Of a stretch of 64,000 nt of DNA, positions 18,225 through 27,307 are shown piece by piece. The position numbers were made by a program, and so were the translations under genes. Source of the stretch: Paludisphaera rhizosphaerae (lineage in GTDB: Bacteria; Planctomycetota; Planctomycetia; Isosphaerales; Isosphaeraceae). The notes beneath the pieces are model-generated. The model searched no databases, was not told the origin of the DNA, and saw only the letters and a list, made by a program, of their open reading frames with translations. Each line of letters starts with the position of its first letter. Position 1 is the stretch's first letter. The stretch covers positions 186,001 through 250,000 of the forward strand of contig NZ_JAALCR010000010.1 in the NCBI RefSeq assembly GCF_011065895.1, read 5' to 3'.

Positions 18225-18845
18225 TCACCCCCCATTCGGCGAGACGTCCGACGCGGCCGGGTAAAGTTTGTGGGCCGCGATGTACGCCTGGACCGGTTTG
18301 GGGATCATGTAACGCACGCTGTGGCCCTCAACCATCCGCCGGCGGAGATCCGAGGAGGAGATCCCAATGGGGGGGATCGTCACGTGCTGGAAGGGGCGAG
18401 AATCTGGGCCGAAGACGGAGGATGGAGGAGTTTCGGGCGTCGATCCAGGGCGATTGGCGACCACGATCGTCGCCATCTGGGCGATCCGATCGGGCTCGCG
18501 CCAGGTGGGAAGGTCGACGAGGCTGTCGCCGCCGATGAGGAAAAACAACTCGTCGTCGGGACGCTCAGCCTGGATCTGGGAGAGAGTGTCGACGCTGTAT
18601 GACGGCCCCGAGCGCTGGGCCTCGATCTCCGAGACCTCGAACGACGAGTCGCCGGCGACGGCCAGGCGGGCCATTTCCAGCCGGTGATGCACGGCCGTCC
18701 GCTGGATCCCCCGCTTGTGCGGCGGCTCCTTGGCCACGACGATCCAGACCTTGTCCAGCCGACAAGCCTCGCGACACTGCTCCGCCAGGATGAGGTGCCC
18801 GATGTGGATCGGGTCGAACGTCCCCCCGAACAACCCAAGTCGCAT
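18225..18845 (-). CDS. nadD: nicotinate-nucleotide adenylyltransferase
   Basis: A 206-residue protein, the usual length for NadD. The N-terminus LGLFGGTFDPIHIGHLI holds the nucleotidyltransferase motif GxFDPxHxGH. Also present are EPPHKRG, which binds the nicotinate mononucleotide side, FFLIGGDSLVDLPTW, and ISSSDLRRRM, the ISSTxIR motif. It transfers AMP from ATP to nicotinate mononucleotide in NAD synthesis. The gene is divergent from priA across a 123-base gap. Confidence 0.95.
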   Translation of the reverse strand: MRLGLFGGTFDPIHIGHLILAEQCREACRLDKVWIVVAKEPPHKRGIQRTAVHHRLEMARLAVAGDSSFEVSEIEAQRSGPSYSVDTLSQIQAERPDDELFFLIGGDSLVDLPTWREPDRIAQMATIVVANRPGSTPETPPSSVFGPDSRPFQHVTIPPIGISSSDLRRRMVEGHSVRYMIPKPVQAYIAAHKLYPAASDVSPNGG

Positions 18846-18916
18846 CGGCCCGCAAACCCCCTTCGATCCGCAATCTGATCGCCTGGACAAAGGTATAGAA
18901 TCGTCGGGCGTCGGCG

Positions 18917-18922
18917 TATAAT
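18917..18922 (+). promoter_or_regulatory. -10-like TATAAT upstream of priA
   Basis: A perfect TATAAT lies 46 bases before the priA start in the nadD-priA divergent region. No well-placed TTGACA-like -35 was found, so this is a weak assignment. Confidence 0.4.
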
Positions 18923-18968
18923 ACACCGAGGCAGCCGACGGCCCGAAACCCGACGATAGGTCCGCCCG

Positions 18969-21326
18969 ATGAGCGTTGTCAATGAGGATCAGGACGGCGA
19001 GGACTCCCGACCCCGGAGGAGGCACGTTCGTCCTCCGTCGTGGTTCGGAGGCGAGGACGAGACCCCGGCGGTTCGAGGCGGGATCTTCGTGGAGGTCGTC
19101 GTCAACCGGGCCTTCGACCAGGCGTTGACGTACCACGTTCCCCGCAAGTTCGTGGCTGGGGTCCAGCCGGGTGTGCGCGTCCGCGTCCCGCTGGGCAAGC
19201 GCGGGGGGCTGGTGACGGGCTACTGCGTGTCGATCAGCCTGATCCCGCCCGAGGGCCTGGAGCCAGGCCGGATCAAGGACGTGGCCGAGGTTCTGGATCC
19301 CGTCCCCCTGATCGACTCCAAAATGCTGGAGCTGACCCGGTGGATGGCCGGTTACTACCTCTGCTCGTGGGGCCAGGCGCTCGACGCGGTTGTGCCGGCG
19401 GGGGTTCGGAAGCACGCGGGGACGCGGATCGGCACGTTCCTGGTCGTCCCCGACGAGACGCTCAAGACCTGGCGCGACGGAACCCTGGAGAAGAAGCTCA
19501 CCGCCAAGCAGACCGCGGCGCTCGACGCCCTTGTCCGCGCCGAGGGGGCTCCGCTGACCGTCGCCGACGTCTGCCGCCGAGCGAAATGCGGGCCGGGCGT
19601 CGTCGACGGCCTCCGCAAGGACGGCGTGATCCACACGGTCAAGCGTCGCCTGTCGCTCGACGAGTCGCGAAAGTCCCCAGACGACGAGGCCGCCGCACCC
19701 GCTCCGATCGAGCCGAAGGCCAAACCGTCCCTGACGCCCGAGCAGCAGCAGGCTCTCGACGCCATGACGCCGGCGCTTCAGGGAGACGCCTTCGCGCCGT
19801 TCCTGGTCTTCGGCGTCACGGGGAGCGGCAAGACGGAGGTCTACCTGTCGGCCATCGAACAGGTGGTGGCGAGGGGCCGCGAGGCGATCGTGCTGGTGCC
19901 GGAGATCAGCCTGACGCCCCAGACGATCCGGCGGTTCAAGCGGAGGTTTTCGCGCGTGGCCGTGCTCCACAGCCACCTCAGCGACGTGGAGCGGCACCGG
20001 CACTGGCGGAGCATCGCCTCGGGGGAGGTCGACGTGGTCGTCGGCGCGCGCTCGGCCATCTTCGCGCCGACGCGGCGGCTGGGGCTGATCGTCGTCGACG
20101 AGGAGCACGAGAGCACGTTCAAGCAGGAGACGGTCCCCCGCTACCACGCCCGCGACGTGGCCGTGAAGCGCGCCCAGCTTGAAGGCGTGCCGGCGCTTCT
20201 GGGCTCGGCGACGCCCTCGCTGGAGTCGTGGTCGAACGCCGAGCGGGGTCGTTACACGCGGATCGCCATGCCCAGCCGGGTCGAGGGTCGGCCGATGCCG
20301 GCCGTCGAGCTGATCGACCTGCGCCGCGAGAAGAACATGACCGGCGGCCTCAGCGATCCACTCCGCGACGCCATCCACCGGGCGCTCGACGACGACGGGC
20401 AGGTGATCCTGCTGCTGAATCGCCGGGGGTACAACACGTTCGTCATCTGCCCCAAGTGCGGCGAGGTGGTGAAGTGCAAACACTGCGACGTCGCGGCGAC
20501 GTTCCATAAAAGTCGTCGTATGTTGATCTGCCATATGTGCGACGCCGAGCGCGCGTGCCCGCCGGCCTGCCCTTCGTGCGGGGCGGGCGTGCTGCATTAC
20601 GGCGGGATCGGGACCGAGCGGCTGGAGCGCGAGGTCCGCATGGAGTTCCCCTTTCATGAGGCCCGGCGGATGGACTCCGACACCATGCGCCGGCACGGCA
20701 GCCATGAGGAGGCGCTGGCGGCGTTCAAGAGCGGCGACGTGCGGATTCTGCTGGGGACGCAGATGATCGCCAAGGGGCTGGATTTCCCCAACGTGACGCT
20801 CGTGGGCGTGGTCGACGCCGACGTGGCCCTGCATCTCCCCGACTTTCGCGCCGCCGAACGGACGTTCCAGCTTGTCGCGCAGGTCGCCGGCCGGACGGGA
20901 CGTGGCCAGAGGCCGGGCCGGGTGCTCGTCCAGACGTATTCGCCGGAGAGCCCCGCGATCCTCCACGCCGCCCGACACGACTACGAGAGCTTCGTGGCGC
21001 AGGAACTCCCCCAGCGCGCGGCGGGGCTCGCCTCACCCTACGGCCGGATCGTCCGGTTGCTGGCCAGGGGTCGCGAGGAGGCCCGCGTGAAGGGGTATCT
21101 CGACGACCTGACCGCCGCGCTGCGGTCGAAGGCGGACGCCTCGGTCCGGTTTTGGGGGCCTTGCCCGGCGCCGGTGTTGAAGATCAAGGAGGAGTTCCGC
21201 TTCCACCTCCAGTTGCGCTGCGCGACCGCCGCGCCGTTGCGGGCGCTCCTGCGCGACCTCTCGCATCCGCCCCTCCCTCCACGAGTTGAACTTGCGGTGG
21301 ACGTCGACCCTGTTGTGATGCTCTGA
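18969..21326 (+). CDS. priA: primosomal replication restart helicase PriA
   Basis: A 785-residue protein, close to the usual length. The N-terminal 3'-DNA-binding domain begins near VEVVVNRAFDQALTYHVP. The helicase has Walker A GVTGSGKTEVY (about 282-292), Walker B VDEEHE (about 376), and helicase motifs such as LLNRRGYN, GTQMIAKGLDFPNV and QVAGRTGRGQRPG. The zinc-binding block has paired cysteines CPKC, CKHC, CHMC and CPSC between about 494 and 540. PriA reloads the replisome at stalled forks. The first 30 residues are charged and may be a lineage-specific extension. Confidence 0.96.
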   Translation: MSVVNEDQDGEDSRPRRRHVRPPSWFGGEDETPAVRGGIFVEVVVNRAFDQALTYHVPRKFVAGVQPGVRVRVPLGKRGGLVTGYCVSISLIPPEGLEPGRIKDVAEVLDPVPLIDSKMLELTRWMAGYYLCSWGQALDAVVPAGVRKHAGTRIGTFLVVPDETLKTWRDGTLEKKLTAKQTAALDALVRAEGAPLTVADVCRRAKCGPGVVDGLRKDGVIHTVKRRLSLDESRKSPDDEAAAPAPIEPKAKPSLTPEQQQALDAMTPALQGDAFAPFLVFGVTGSGKTEVYLSAIEQVVARGREAIVLVPEISLTPQTIRRFKRRFSRVAVLHSHLSDVERHRHWRSIASGEVDVVVGARSAIFAPTRRLGLIVVDEEHESTFKQETVPRYHARDVAVKRAQLEGVPALLGSATPSLESWSNAERGRYTRIAMPSRVEGRPMPAVELIDLRREKNMTGGLSDPLRDAIHRALDDDGQVILLLNRRGYNTFVICPKCGEVVKCKHCDVAATFHKSRRMLICHMCDAERACPPACPSCGAGVLHYGGIGTERLEREVRMEFPFHEARRMDSDTMRRHGSHEEALAAFKSGDVRILLGTQMIAKGLDFPNVTLVGVVDADVALHLPDFRAAERTFQLVAQVAGRTGRGQRPGRVLVQTYSPESPAILHAARHDYESFVAQELPQRAAGLASPYGRIVRLLARGREEARVKGYLDDLTAALRSKADASVRFWGPCPAPVLKIKEEFRFHLQLRCATAAPLRALLRDLSHPPLPPRVELAVDVDPVVML

Positions 21327-21735
21327 ACCTCCCCGGCTTTCGGCCGGAAGAAGTTCAGTGAAAATCCGACAAACCGGCCGAACTCGCGTTTACACGATTG
21401 GCGACCCGGAGTATTCTCCCCGCCGTTGGCTCACATCGGACGACGAGGCGACGAGACTCATGGTGGAGTCTTCTGCGGAGGCGGGCATGGATGCGATCGT
21501 TTTCCGCTCTCATCCCTTCCCCTCATCCTGCATTAGGCTCAGCCGGCGTCTCACAGACTCCCATGCCAGGGAGGTCCGCCTGGAGATCGTCTGAGTTGTG
21601 GCCTCTGAATCTCGCGAAGTCTGCGTCGCTCCGCATCACCTGGACGGGGCGAGGCCGTCACGACGCGAGTCGCATCGTTCGACCGAGGAACTGGGATTGC
21701 GTCGTGACAATCCTAATCTTGTTCAGGAGGAAGAG
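21327..21735. other. intergenic region without a recognised gene
   Basis: About 410 bases between priA and the PEP-CTERM gene. A small hairpin CCGGC-TTTCG-GCCGG follows the priA stop and may contribute to termination. A short open frame from 21358 has unusual composition, no ribosome binding site and no recognisable family, so it was not accepted. The promoter of the downstream gene should lie near 21640-21720. Confidence 0.4.
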
Positions 21736-22386
21736 ATGAGCATGACGACCGGGTTGACGAGGCTGCGTTCCGCGGTCATCGCCCTGGGGCTGGTCGCCTG
21801 CGCCGGAAACAGCGCTCAGGCCACCGCGATCCTCACTTACCAGACGGCCACCGCGATCGACCTGAGCACCGGGATCACCGGGCCGAACCTTGTCAGCTTC
21901 ACCCCGGCCTCCGCGGCGGGCGTGGATCTGGCGTCCGGTTCGGTCAACGCCGGGCTGGGGACGTTCGTCGTCGCCCCGCCGGCCGCGGGCTCGTCGACGA
22001 CCTACGACAACGTGAAGTTCGCTATCACGTTCCTGCCCCAGACCCTCAACGGCGACCCGATCAGCGGGCAGTCGACGGTCATCACGGGCGTGCTGAACGG
22101 CGTGGTGGACAGCGCCTACCACTCGACCCTGACGGCCTCGTTCGACACCCCGTCGACCAGCCTGGACCTGGGTTCGCAGACGATCTCCTTCAGCTTCCCG
22201 AAGGGCGACAAGCTGCTGGTTCCCTCGCAGTCCAACGGCGGCCTGACGACGGCCGAGACCCTGATCACCTCCTCCGGCGGCGAGTCGCCGGTTCCTGAGC
22301 CCAGCACCATCGCCCTGGTCCTCACCACCATCGGTGGTCTGGCCCTGCGGCAGCGGGTCTCCGGCCGGCGTAACGCCGCCGCCTGA
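21736..22386 (+). CDS. PEP-CTERM-sorted secreted protein
   Basis: A 216-residue protein; the ATG at 21736 has AGGAGG five bases upstream. The signal peptide LRSAVIALGLVACAGNSAQA is followed by a Ser/Thr/Gly-rich beta-structured body (for example LASGSVNAGLGTFVV and STSLDLGSQTISFSFPKG). The C-terminus carries a PEP-CTERM signal: VPEPSTIALVLTTIGGLAL, then a basic RQRVSGRR. Such proteins are recognised by an exosortase and released to the cell surface or matrix. The function of the body is unknown. Confidence 0.88.
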   Translation: MSMTTGLTRLRSAVIALGLVACAGNSAQATAILTYQTATAIDLSTGITGPNLVSFTPASAAGVDLASGSVNAGLGTFVVAPPAAGSSTTYDNVKFAITFLPQTLNGDPISGQSTVITGVLNGVVDSAYHSTLTASFDTPSTSLDLGSQTISFSFPKGDKLLVPSQSNGGLTTAETLITSSGGESPVPEPSTIALVLTTIGGLALRQRVSGRRNAAA

Positions 22387-22417
22387 CCCGGAACGAGCGA
22401 CGCGACCTACTATTCCG

Positions 22418-22453
22418 AACCCCCGGCCGATCCTCTGATCGGCCGGGGGTTTT
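22418..22453 (+). terminator. strong intrinsic terminator after PEP-CTERM gene
   Basis: A perfect 15-bp stem runs from 22418 to 22432 (AACCCCCGGCCGATC) and from 22437 to 22451, with a 4-base CTCT loop, ending in TTTT. It begins 31 bases after the stop codon. Confidence 0.88.
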
Positions 22454-22632
22454 CATGCGCGCGCCAGGCCGTGACTTGTCGAGGGGCCTGGTCGACCCCA
22501 TGATTAAATATGGTGGTCCCCAATCCGCCGGAGTGGAGCGGAGCAGGGGAGGTTTTCGGGACGACCTCGGTCCGACAGGGGCCAAGGCGTCGCCTAGGTA
22601 GATTAGGTGGACGTGAGGCGAGGCGACCTCTC

Positions 22633-23301
22633 ATGGCCGACGGCCCGATCGAGTTGCTTTCCAGGGCCCGCGCCGGGGAGACCGAGGCGCTCGGGGAACT
22701 CTGCGCACTGTACCGGAACTACCTGCGAATGGTCGTTCGGACCGGCCTGGGGCCCCGGCTGCGCGAGCGGTTGGAACTGTCGGACGTGGTCCAGGAGGCT
22801 TTGGTCGAGGTCGTTCGCCAGTTTCCCCAGTTCACCGGCCAGAATGAGGCCGCGCTGGTGGGTTGGCTGCGGCGGCTGGTCGGGCAGAAGCTCGCCGATC
22901 TGGGACGGTATCACAGCCGGACCAAGCGGGCCGGCGGAGTTGCCGCCGTCCCGCTCGACGCCCCCTGGGAAGGGGCCGGCGGCGACGACGGGATCCGTCC
23001 CGGCGCGGGGAGGCTGCTCGACGTTCTGGCCCTGAGCCAGACCAGCCCCAGCGAGGTCGTCAGCCGTCGCGAGTTGATCGTCCTGCTGGCCGACGCCCTG
23101 GCCGCCCTGCCGACCGAGGAGGCTGACGTTCTCTGGCTCTACCACGCCGAGGGCCTCTCGTTCGAGGCGATCGGCGATCGAATGGGCCTGACTCGCAAGT
23201 CGGTCCGCGGCGTCTGGGCCCGCGGCCTCAAACGACTGAAACGCTCGCTCGAAGGCCCTCCCGGCGGCTCCCTGAGGTACGACGATGGCTCCACAGGCTG
23301 A
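22633..23301 (+). CDS. ECF-family RNA polymerase sigma factor
   Basis: A 222-residue protein. Region 2 has LCALYRNYLRMVVRTGL and ELSDVVQEALVEVVRQFPQF with the DxVQE core; region 4 has ALAALPTEEADVLWLYHAEG followed by LSFEAIGDRMGLTRKSVRGV, a helix-turn-helix for -35 recognition. The start at MADGPIELLS was chosen because homologous proteins begin here; the frame is open further upstream. It overlaps the kinase gene by 17 bases, so the pair is one operon. The kinase likely controls the sigma factor or responds with it. Confidence 0.92.
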   Translation: MADGPIELLSRARAGETEALGELCALYRNYLRMVVRTGLGPRLRERLELSDVVQEALVEVVRQFPQFTGQNEAALVGWLRRLVGQKLADLGRYHSRTKRAGGVAAVPLDAPWEGAGGDDGIRPGAGRLLDVLALSQTSPSEVVSRRELIVLLADALAALPTEEADVLWLYHAEGLSFEAIGDRMGLTRKSVRGVWARGLKRLKRSLEGPPGGSLRYDDGSTG

Positions 23302-26300
23302 CGACCAGAGCTTTGACGTCGCCCCTGTCGACGAAGACGAACGCCTGGGCGAGGCCGTCGAGGTCTACCTCGAACTGGTCGAACGCGGCGAGGCCCCGTC
23401 CGCCGACGAGTTCGCCTCGCGCTACGGCGATCTCGCCGACGACGTGCGGTCGGCGCTCGAGGGCCTGGAGCTGGTCCACGGTCTGGTCGGCGGCTCTTCC
23501 AGCGGCGGCGGCGGTCCTGGTCGGAACCTGGAGTCGGGCCGGCGGATCGCCGGTTACCGGATCGTCCGCGAGCTTGGCCGCGGCGGCATGGGAACCGTCT
23601 ACGAGGCCGTCCACGTCGGCCTCGACCGCCCGGTCGCGTTGAAGGTGCTGGGGACGATGGCCGCCCCCGACTCCTCCGCCCGCCGTCGCTTTCTCAATGA
23701 GGCACGCACGGCCGCGGGGTTGCACCATACGCACATTGTCCCGGTGTTCGACGTCGGTCAGGTGGGCGGGCTCTGCTATTACGCCATGCAGCGGATCGAG
23801 GGGAGCGGGCTCGACCGCGTCGTCCGCTGGCTGAGGCGCGAACGGGGGAACGCCTCCGGGAGGTCGTCCGAAGCGGTCGGCCGTCGCGGCGGCTCCTCGT
23901 CGTCCAAGATCGGCCGGGCCTGGTCGCGGGCTTCCTCGCATCTCCCCTGGCCTCTACACGCCCCGGCACCGCCACGAAGGGCGCTGCCGGCGCCGAGTCT
24001 GGAGGACCCCACGCCCGCCTGGTCGGGGGATCGCAGCCTCCTGAGCCTCTCGCGGAATACCGGAGGGCTCGACCCGGGGCTGGGCCGGGTCGACGAGGAC
24101 GCCCTTCCGCCGTTCGAGCCCCCTCGCGGCCAGGCTTACTTTCGCTGGGCGGCGAGGGTCGGCATGCAGGCGGCGGACGCTCTGGCGCACGCCCATCAGC
24201 ACGGCGTCATTCACCGCGACGTGAAACCGTCCAACCTTCTGATCGACGCCGACGGCTCCATCTGGGTCGCCGATTTCGGCCTTGCCCGCCGACTGGCCGA
24301 CCCGGGTTTGACGCAGCACGACGGGATGATCGGCACGCCCCGATACATGAGCCCCGAGCAGGGCCGCACCGGCGTCATCGACGGCCGGACCGACGTCTAC
24401 AGCCTGGGCGCGACCCTCTACGAACTCATCACGCTCCGCCCGCCGTTCGACGGCGCCACGGCTGCGGAGCTGCTCGACCAGATCGCCGGTCGCGAGCCGG
24501 TCGCTCCCCGTTCGATCGACCCCAGGCTCCCCCGCGACCTGGAGACGATCGTCCTCAAGTCGCTCTCGAAGCGGCCGGCCGAGCGCTACGCCTCGGCCGC
24601 CGAGCAGGCCGCCGACCTGGGCCGGTTCCTGAACCGCGAGCCCGTCAAGGCGCGCCGGATCAGCCTGGCGGGACGAGCCTGGCGGGTCATGCGACGGCAT
24701 CCGGGGATCAGCTCGGTCTCGGCCGCCGCCGCCCTGATCATCATGGCCGTGGCCGGCTACGCGTATCATCGCGTCGATCGAGCCCGTCAGGTGGCCATTC
24801 ACGAGCGCGACCTGAAGGATGCGGCGCTGGATCAGGTCGCCGCCGCCCTTCAGCGGACCGAGGAGGCCGTCCGCGAGTCCGAGGCGGCTTACCGCACCGA
24901 GCTTTGGCGTCGCGCCGAGCTGGTGCGCCGCACGGAAACCCCCGACCGTCGCACGGTCGGGCTCGATCTGCTGAAGGCGTCGGCCTCGAAGGGGCCGGAC
25001 CCGGAGATGAAGGCTCGGCTGCGGGACGAGGCGGTCGAGTTCCTGCTGCTTCGCGACATCGAACCCCGAATCGAACTGGCGACGGGTGCGACGCGGGACG
25101 TGCTTCTGGGCACGACCGGCGCCCGGCTGACGACGTTGGGGGTGGCGGACGGTGAGGAAGTGGCGTTCTGGGACGTCGCCTGCCGTCGCCGGACCGACGG
25201 CGTCACGCTGGGTCGGAGCCTCTTCCGCGAGGAGGGCCCGATGGGTCGGGGCGGTGGGCCGGGAGGCTCTGGAGGCCGGGGGGGAGGCCGCGGCTGGATC
25301 TTCGGCGAGCGGTTGGTCGCCTGCGGTCCGAATCTGGCCGTCGCCCCGTTGAACTCCGGGACGATCCAGATCCTCGACGCCTCGACGGGCGCGCTCATTC
25401 GTGAATTGCCGCGCGAGATCGGCCGTAGCATCACGCTCGTCGGCGAGCCCACGGGCAAACGCCTGGCGGCCGTCGAGGTCGGTTTCGAGCCGATGCCGCT
25501 CGCAGGCGACCGGCCCTCGCCGGGCGAGTTCGCCTGGCGGACTGTCGGCCGAGTCGTGCTCTGGGATCTTGAACACCCGGACGCTCCGCCCAAGGTCCTC
25601 GCACCGCAGGTCGAGCTGAAGTGGCTGGAACGCCCGCTGGCGGCCCTCTCGGCCGACGGCAAGATCGCGGCGACGACGATCACGGGGTCGACGGCCATCC
25701 ACCTGTTCTCCGCCGAGGACGGACGGGCGACGCGCACCATCGATTCCCCGTCCGAAGTGAAGGCCCTGGCTCTCGGCGACGACATGTTGGCGGCGGCCTC
25801 TGAGGGAACGATCCAGCTCTGGAACCTCTCGGGAGTAGGGAAAGACGCCGGGGGCTACGTCGCCGGGCTGTCTTCTTCGCTGAGTCCGGTCGGCCGCCTT
25901 CAGTTCAATCCGCAGGGGAATCTATTGGCGGTCGTTTCCGCCAGCGACATCTATCGTAACGAGGTCGCGATCGCTTCTCGCGTGGAGGTCTGGGACACGG
26001 TGACGCATCGACGCGTCGCGATTCTCCCCGCCGCCGAGGCTGTGTCGGACGTCGCCTTCTCCGGGGACGGTCGGACGCTGGCCGCCAGCGGTCAGCGGGT
26101 GTCGACGTCGATTTGGCGGTTCCGCGACTCCAGCGTTCGAACCCAGGTCGCCGGACTCACGAGTCGCCCTCTCTCGATCGCCGTTCGGGAGGACGGTCTG
26201 CTGGCGTTCACCGACATCGGCGGGGACGTCTGGACCTGGCGCGAAGGGAGCGGGGCTGAGCCCCCCGAACGGGTCGCCACGCCCGAGACCGGCCCTCCCA

Positions 26301-27271
26301 GGGATCTTGCCGCTCGCAAGGACGATCCTCGCCCCCCGATGCTCGACGCCGGTCCGGGGGGGCGCAATCGGTTCGGAGGCCGACCCTCGCCTCCGGGCGC
26401 GGCGTTCACCGCAGCCGGCGACCTGATGATTCACGATGCGCGGGGGTTGGAGCTTCAACCCGCTTTGGTCGCCGCCGACCACAAATCGACTCGCGTTGAG
26501 ATCCCCTCCCCGCAACCGATGGGTCGCGGGGGTATGGGGCCGATGATCGTCGGCGGGCCTTTGGCCCGTAGTGAAGACGGCCGCATCCTGGCCTTCAGCC
26601 GTGGCCGCAACGTGTACCTCTGGGACGCCGACCATCCAGACAAGGCCATCCCCGTGATCGTCGACGAGCCTCATCGCCGAGGCGGCGACCGCGGCTTCTT
26701 TTTCGGGGTGCGCCCTCGTACTCTGCTGGTCTCCCCGAACGGCGACCGCCTCTACATCTTGAATGAGGAGCCCCAGTCCGTTCAGGTTTGGAGCCTGCAT
26801 CGGGGGGAAGGTCGAGTTGCCGCGACGATCGAGCACTGGGTCGACGGCCCGCCGGAGCGTCCCCTGATGTCCTCCTCGGCGATCGCGCTGAGTCCCGACG
26901 GCAGCCTGTTGGCGATCGTAGAGAACGGGGGCGCGGTCATCCTGTACGACGCCCTGCAGTTGGCCGCGCTAGGCCGGATCGAGCCCAGGGCCGACGAACC
27001 GGAGACGCTCGCGACGACGTTGGCGTTCTCGCCCGATGGCTTTCGACTGGCCGTCGGATCGCAGCAGGGGGCCGTCCGGCTCTGGGACCTCTCCAACCCG
27101 GAGTCGCCTGAGCTTGCCCTGCGACTCCCCGGCGAAGGCGGGAAGACCGTGGCGCTGGCGTTCCGGCCCGACGGCCGCCGGCTGGCCGCCGCCTGTCAGG
27201 ACTCGTTGATCGAGGTCTGGGATCTCGCCGCGCTGGACGACGAGCTGCGGCGGCTCGGTCTCGGCGAATGA
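23285..27271 (+). CDS. Ser/Thr protein kinase with WD40-like C-terminal repeats
   Basis: A 1328-residue protein. The kinase domain has the Gly-rich loop ELGRGGMGTVYEA (near 96), the VAIK-like Lys in RPVALKVLG, HRDVKPSN (His310), DFG (Asp330) and a SPE instead of APE (RYMSPEQG). Between the N-lobe and the catalytic loop there is an insertion of roughly 100 low-complexity residues, including SGRSSEAVGRRGGSSSSK. One membrane helix follows near 478-495 (VSAAAALIIMAVAGYAY). The rest is a WD40-like propeller region with repeats such as AVRLWDLSNPE and LIEVWDLAALD. The start codon lies inside the upstream sigma-factor gene. Probably a membrane sensor kinase with an extracytoplasmic propeller. Confidence 0.93.
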   Translation: MAPQADDQSFDVAPVDEDERLGEAVEVYLELVERGEAPSADEFASRYGDLADDVRSALEGLELVHGLVGGSSSGGGGPGRNLESGRRIAGYRIVRELGRGGMGTVYEAVHVGLDRPVALKVLGTMAAPDSSARRRFLNEARTAAGLHHTHIVPVFDVGQVGGLCYYAMQRIEGSGLDRVVRWLRRERGNASGRSSEAVGRRGGSSSSKIGRAWSRASSHLPWPLHAPAPPRRALPAPSLEDPTPAWSGDRSLLSLSRNTGGLDPGLGRVDEDALPPFEPPRGQAYFRWAARVGMQAADALAHAHQHGVIHRDVKPSNLLIDADGSIWVADFGLARRLADPGLTQHDGMIGTPRYMSPEQGRTGVIDGRTDVYSLGATLYELITLRPPFDGATAAELLDQIAGREPVAPRSIDPRLPRDLETIVLKSLSKRPAERYASAAEQAADLGRFLNREPVKARRISLAGRAWRVMRRHPGISSVSAAAALIIMAVAGYAYHRVDRARQVAIHERDLKDAALDQVAAALQRTEEAVRESEAAYRTELWRRAELVRRTETPDRRTVGLDLLKASASKGPDPEMKARLRDEAVEFLLLRDIEPRIELATGATRDVLLGTTGARLTTLGVADGEEVAFWDVACRRRTDGVTLGRSLFREEGPMGRGGGPGGSGGRGGGRGWIFGERLVACGPNLAVAPLNSGTIQILDASTGALIRELPREIGRSITLVGEPTGKRLAAVEVGFEPMPLAGDRPSPGEFAWRTVGRVVLWDLEHPDAPPKVLAPQVELKWLERPLAALSADGKIAATTITGSTAIHLFSAEDGRATRTIDSPSEVKALALGDDMLAAASEGTIQLWNLSGVGKDAGGYVAGLSSSLSPVGRLQFNPQGNLLAVVSASDIYRNEVAIASRVEVWDTVTHRRVAILPAAEAVSDVAFSGDGRTLAASGQRVSTSIWRFRDSSVRTQVAGLTSRPLSIAVREDGLLAFTDIGGDVWTWREGSGAEPPERVATPETGPPRDLAARKDDPRPPMLDAGPGGRNRFGGRPSPPGAAFTAAGDLMIHDARGLELQPALVAADHKSTRVEIPSPQPMGRGGMGPMIVGGPLARSEDGRILAFSRGRNVYLWDADHPDKAIPVIVDEPHRRGGDRGFFFGVRPRTLLVSPNGDRLYILNEEPQSVQVWSLHRGEGRVAATIEHWVDGPPERPLMSSSAIALSPDGSLLAIVENGGAVILYDALQLAALGRIEPRADEPETLATTLAFSPDGFRLAVGSQQGAVRLWDLSNPESPELALRLPGEGGKTVALAFRPDGRRLAAACQDSLIEVWDLAALDDELRRLGLGE

Positions 27272-27300
27272 CCCCGCCCCGGGTTTTCCGGGGCGGGGCG
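27272..27300. terminator. hairpin between convergent kinase and oxidoreductase genes
   Basis: CCCCGCCCC (27272-27280) directly after the kinase stop pairs with GGGGCGGGG (27290-27298), with two further inner G-C pairs and a GTTTT loop. Both convergent genes could use it. Confidence 0.6.
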
Positions 27301-27307
27301 CTTTGGT

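Noticed and set aside
21358-21594. Short open frame after priA
   Set aside because: No ribosome binding site, no motif and unusual composition; more likely noncoding.
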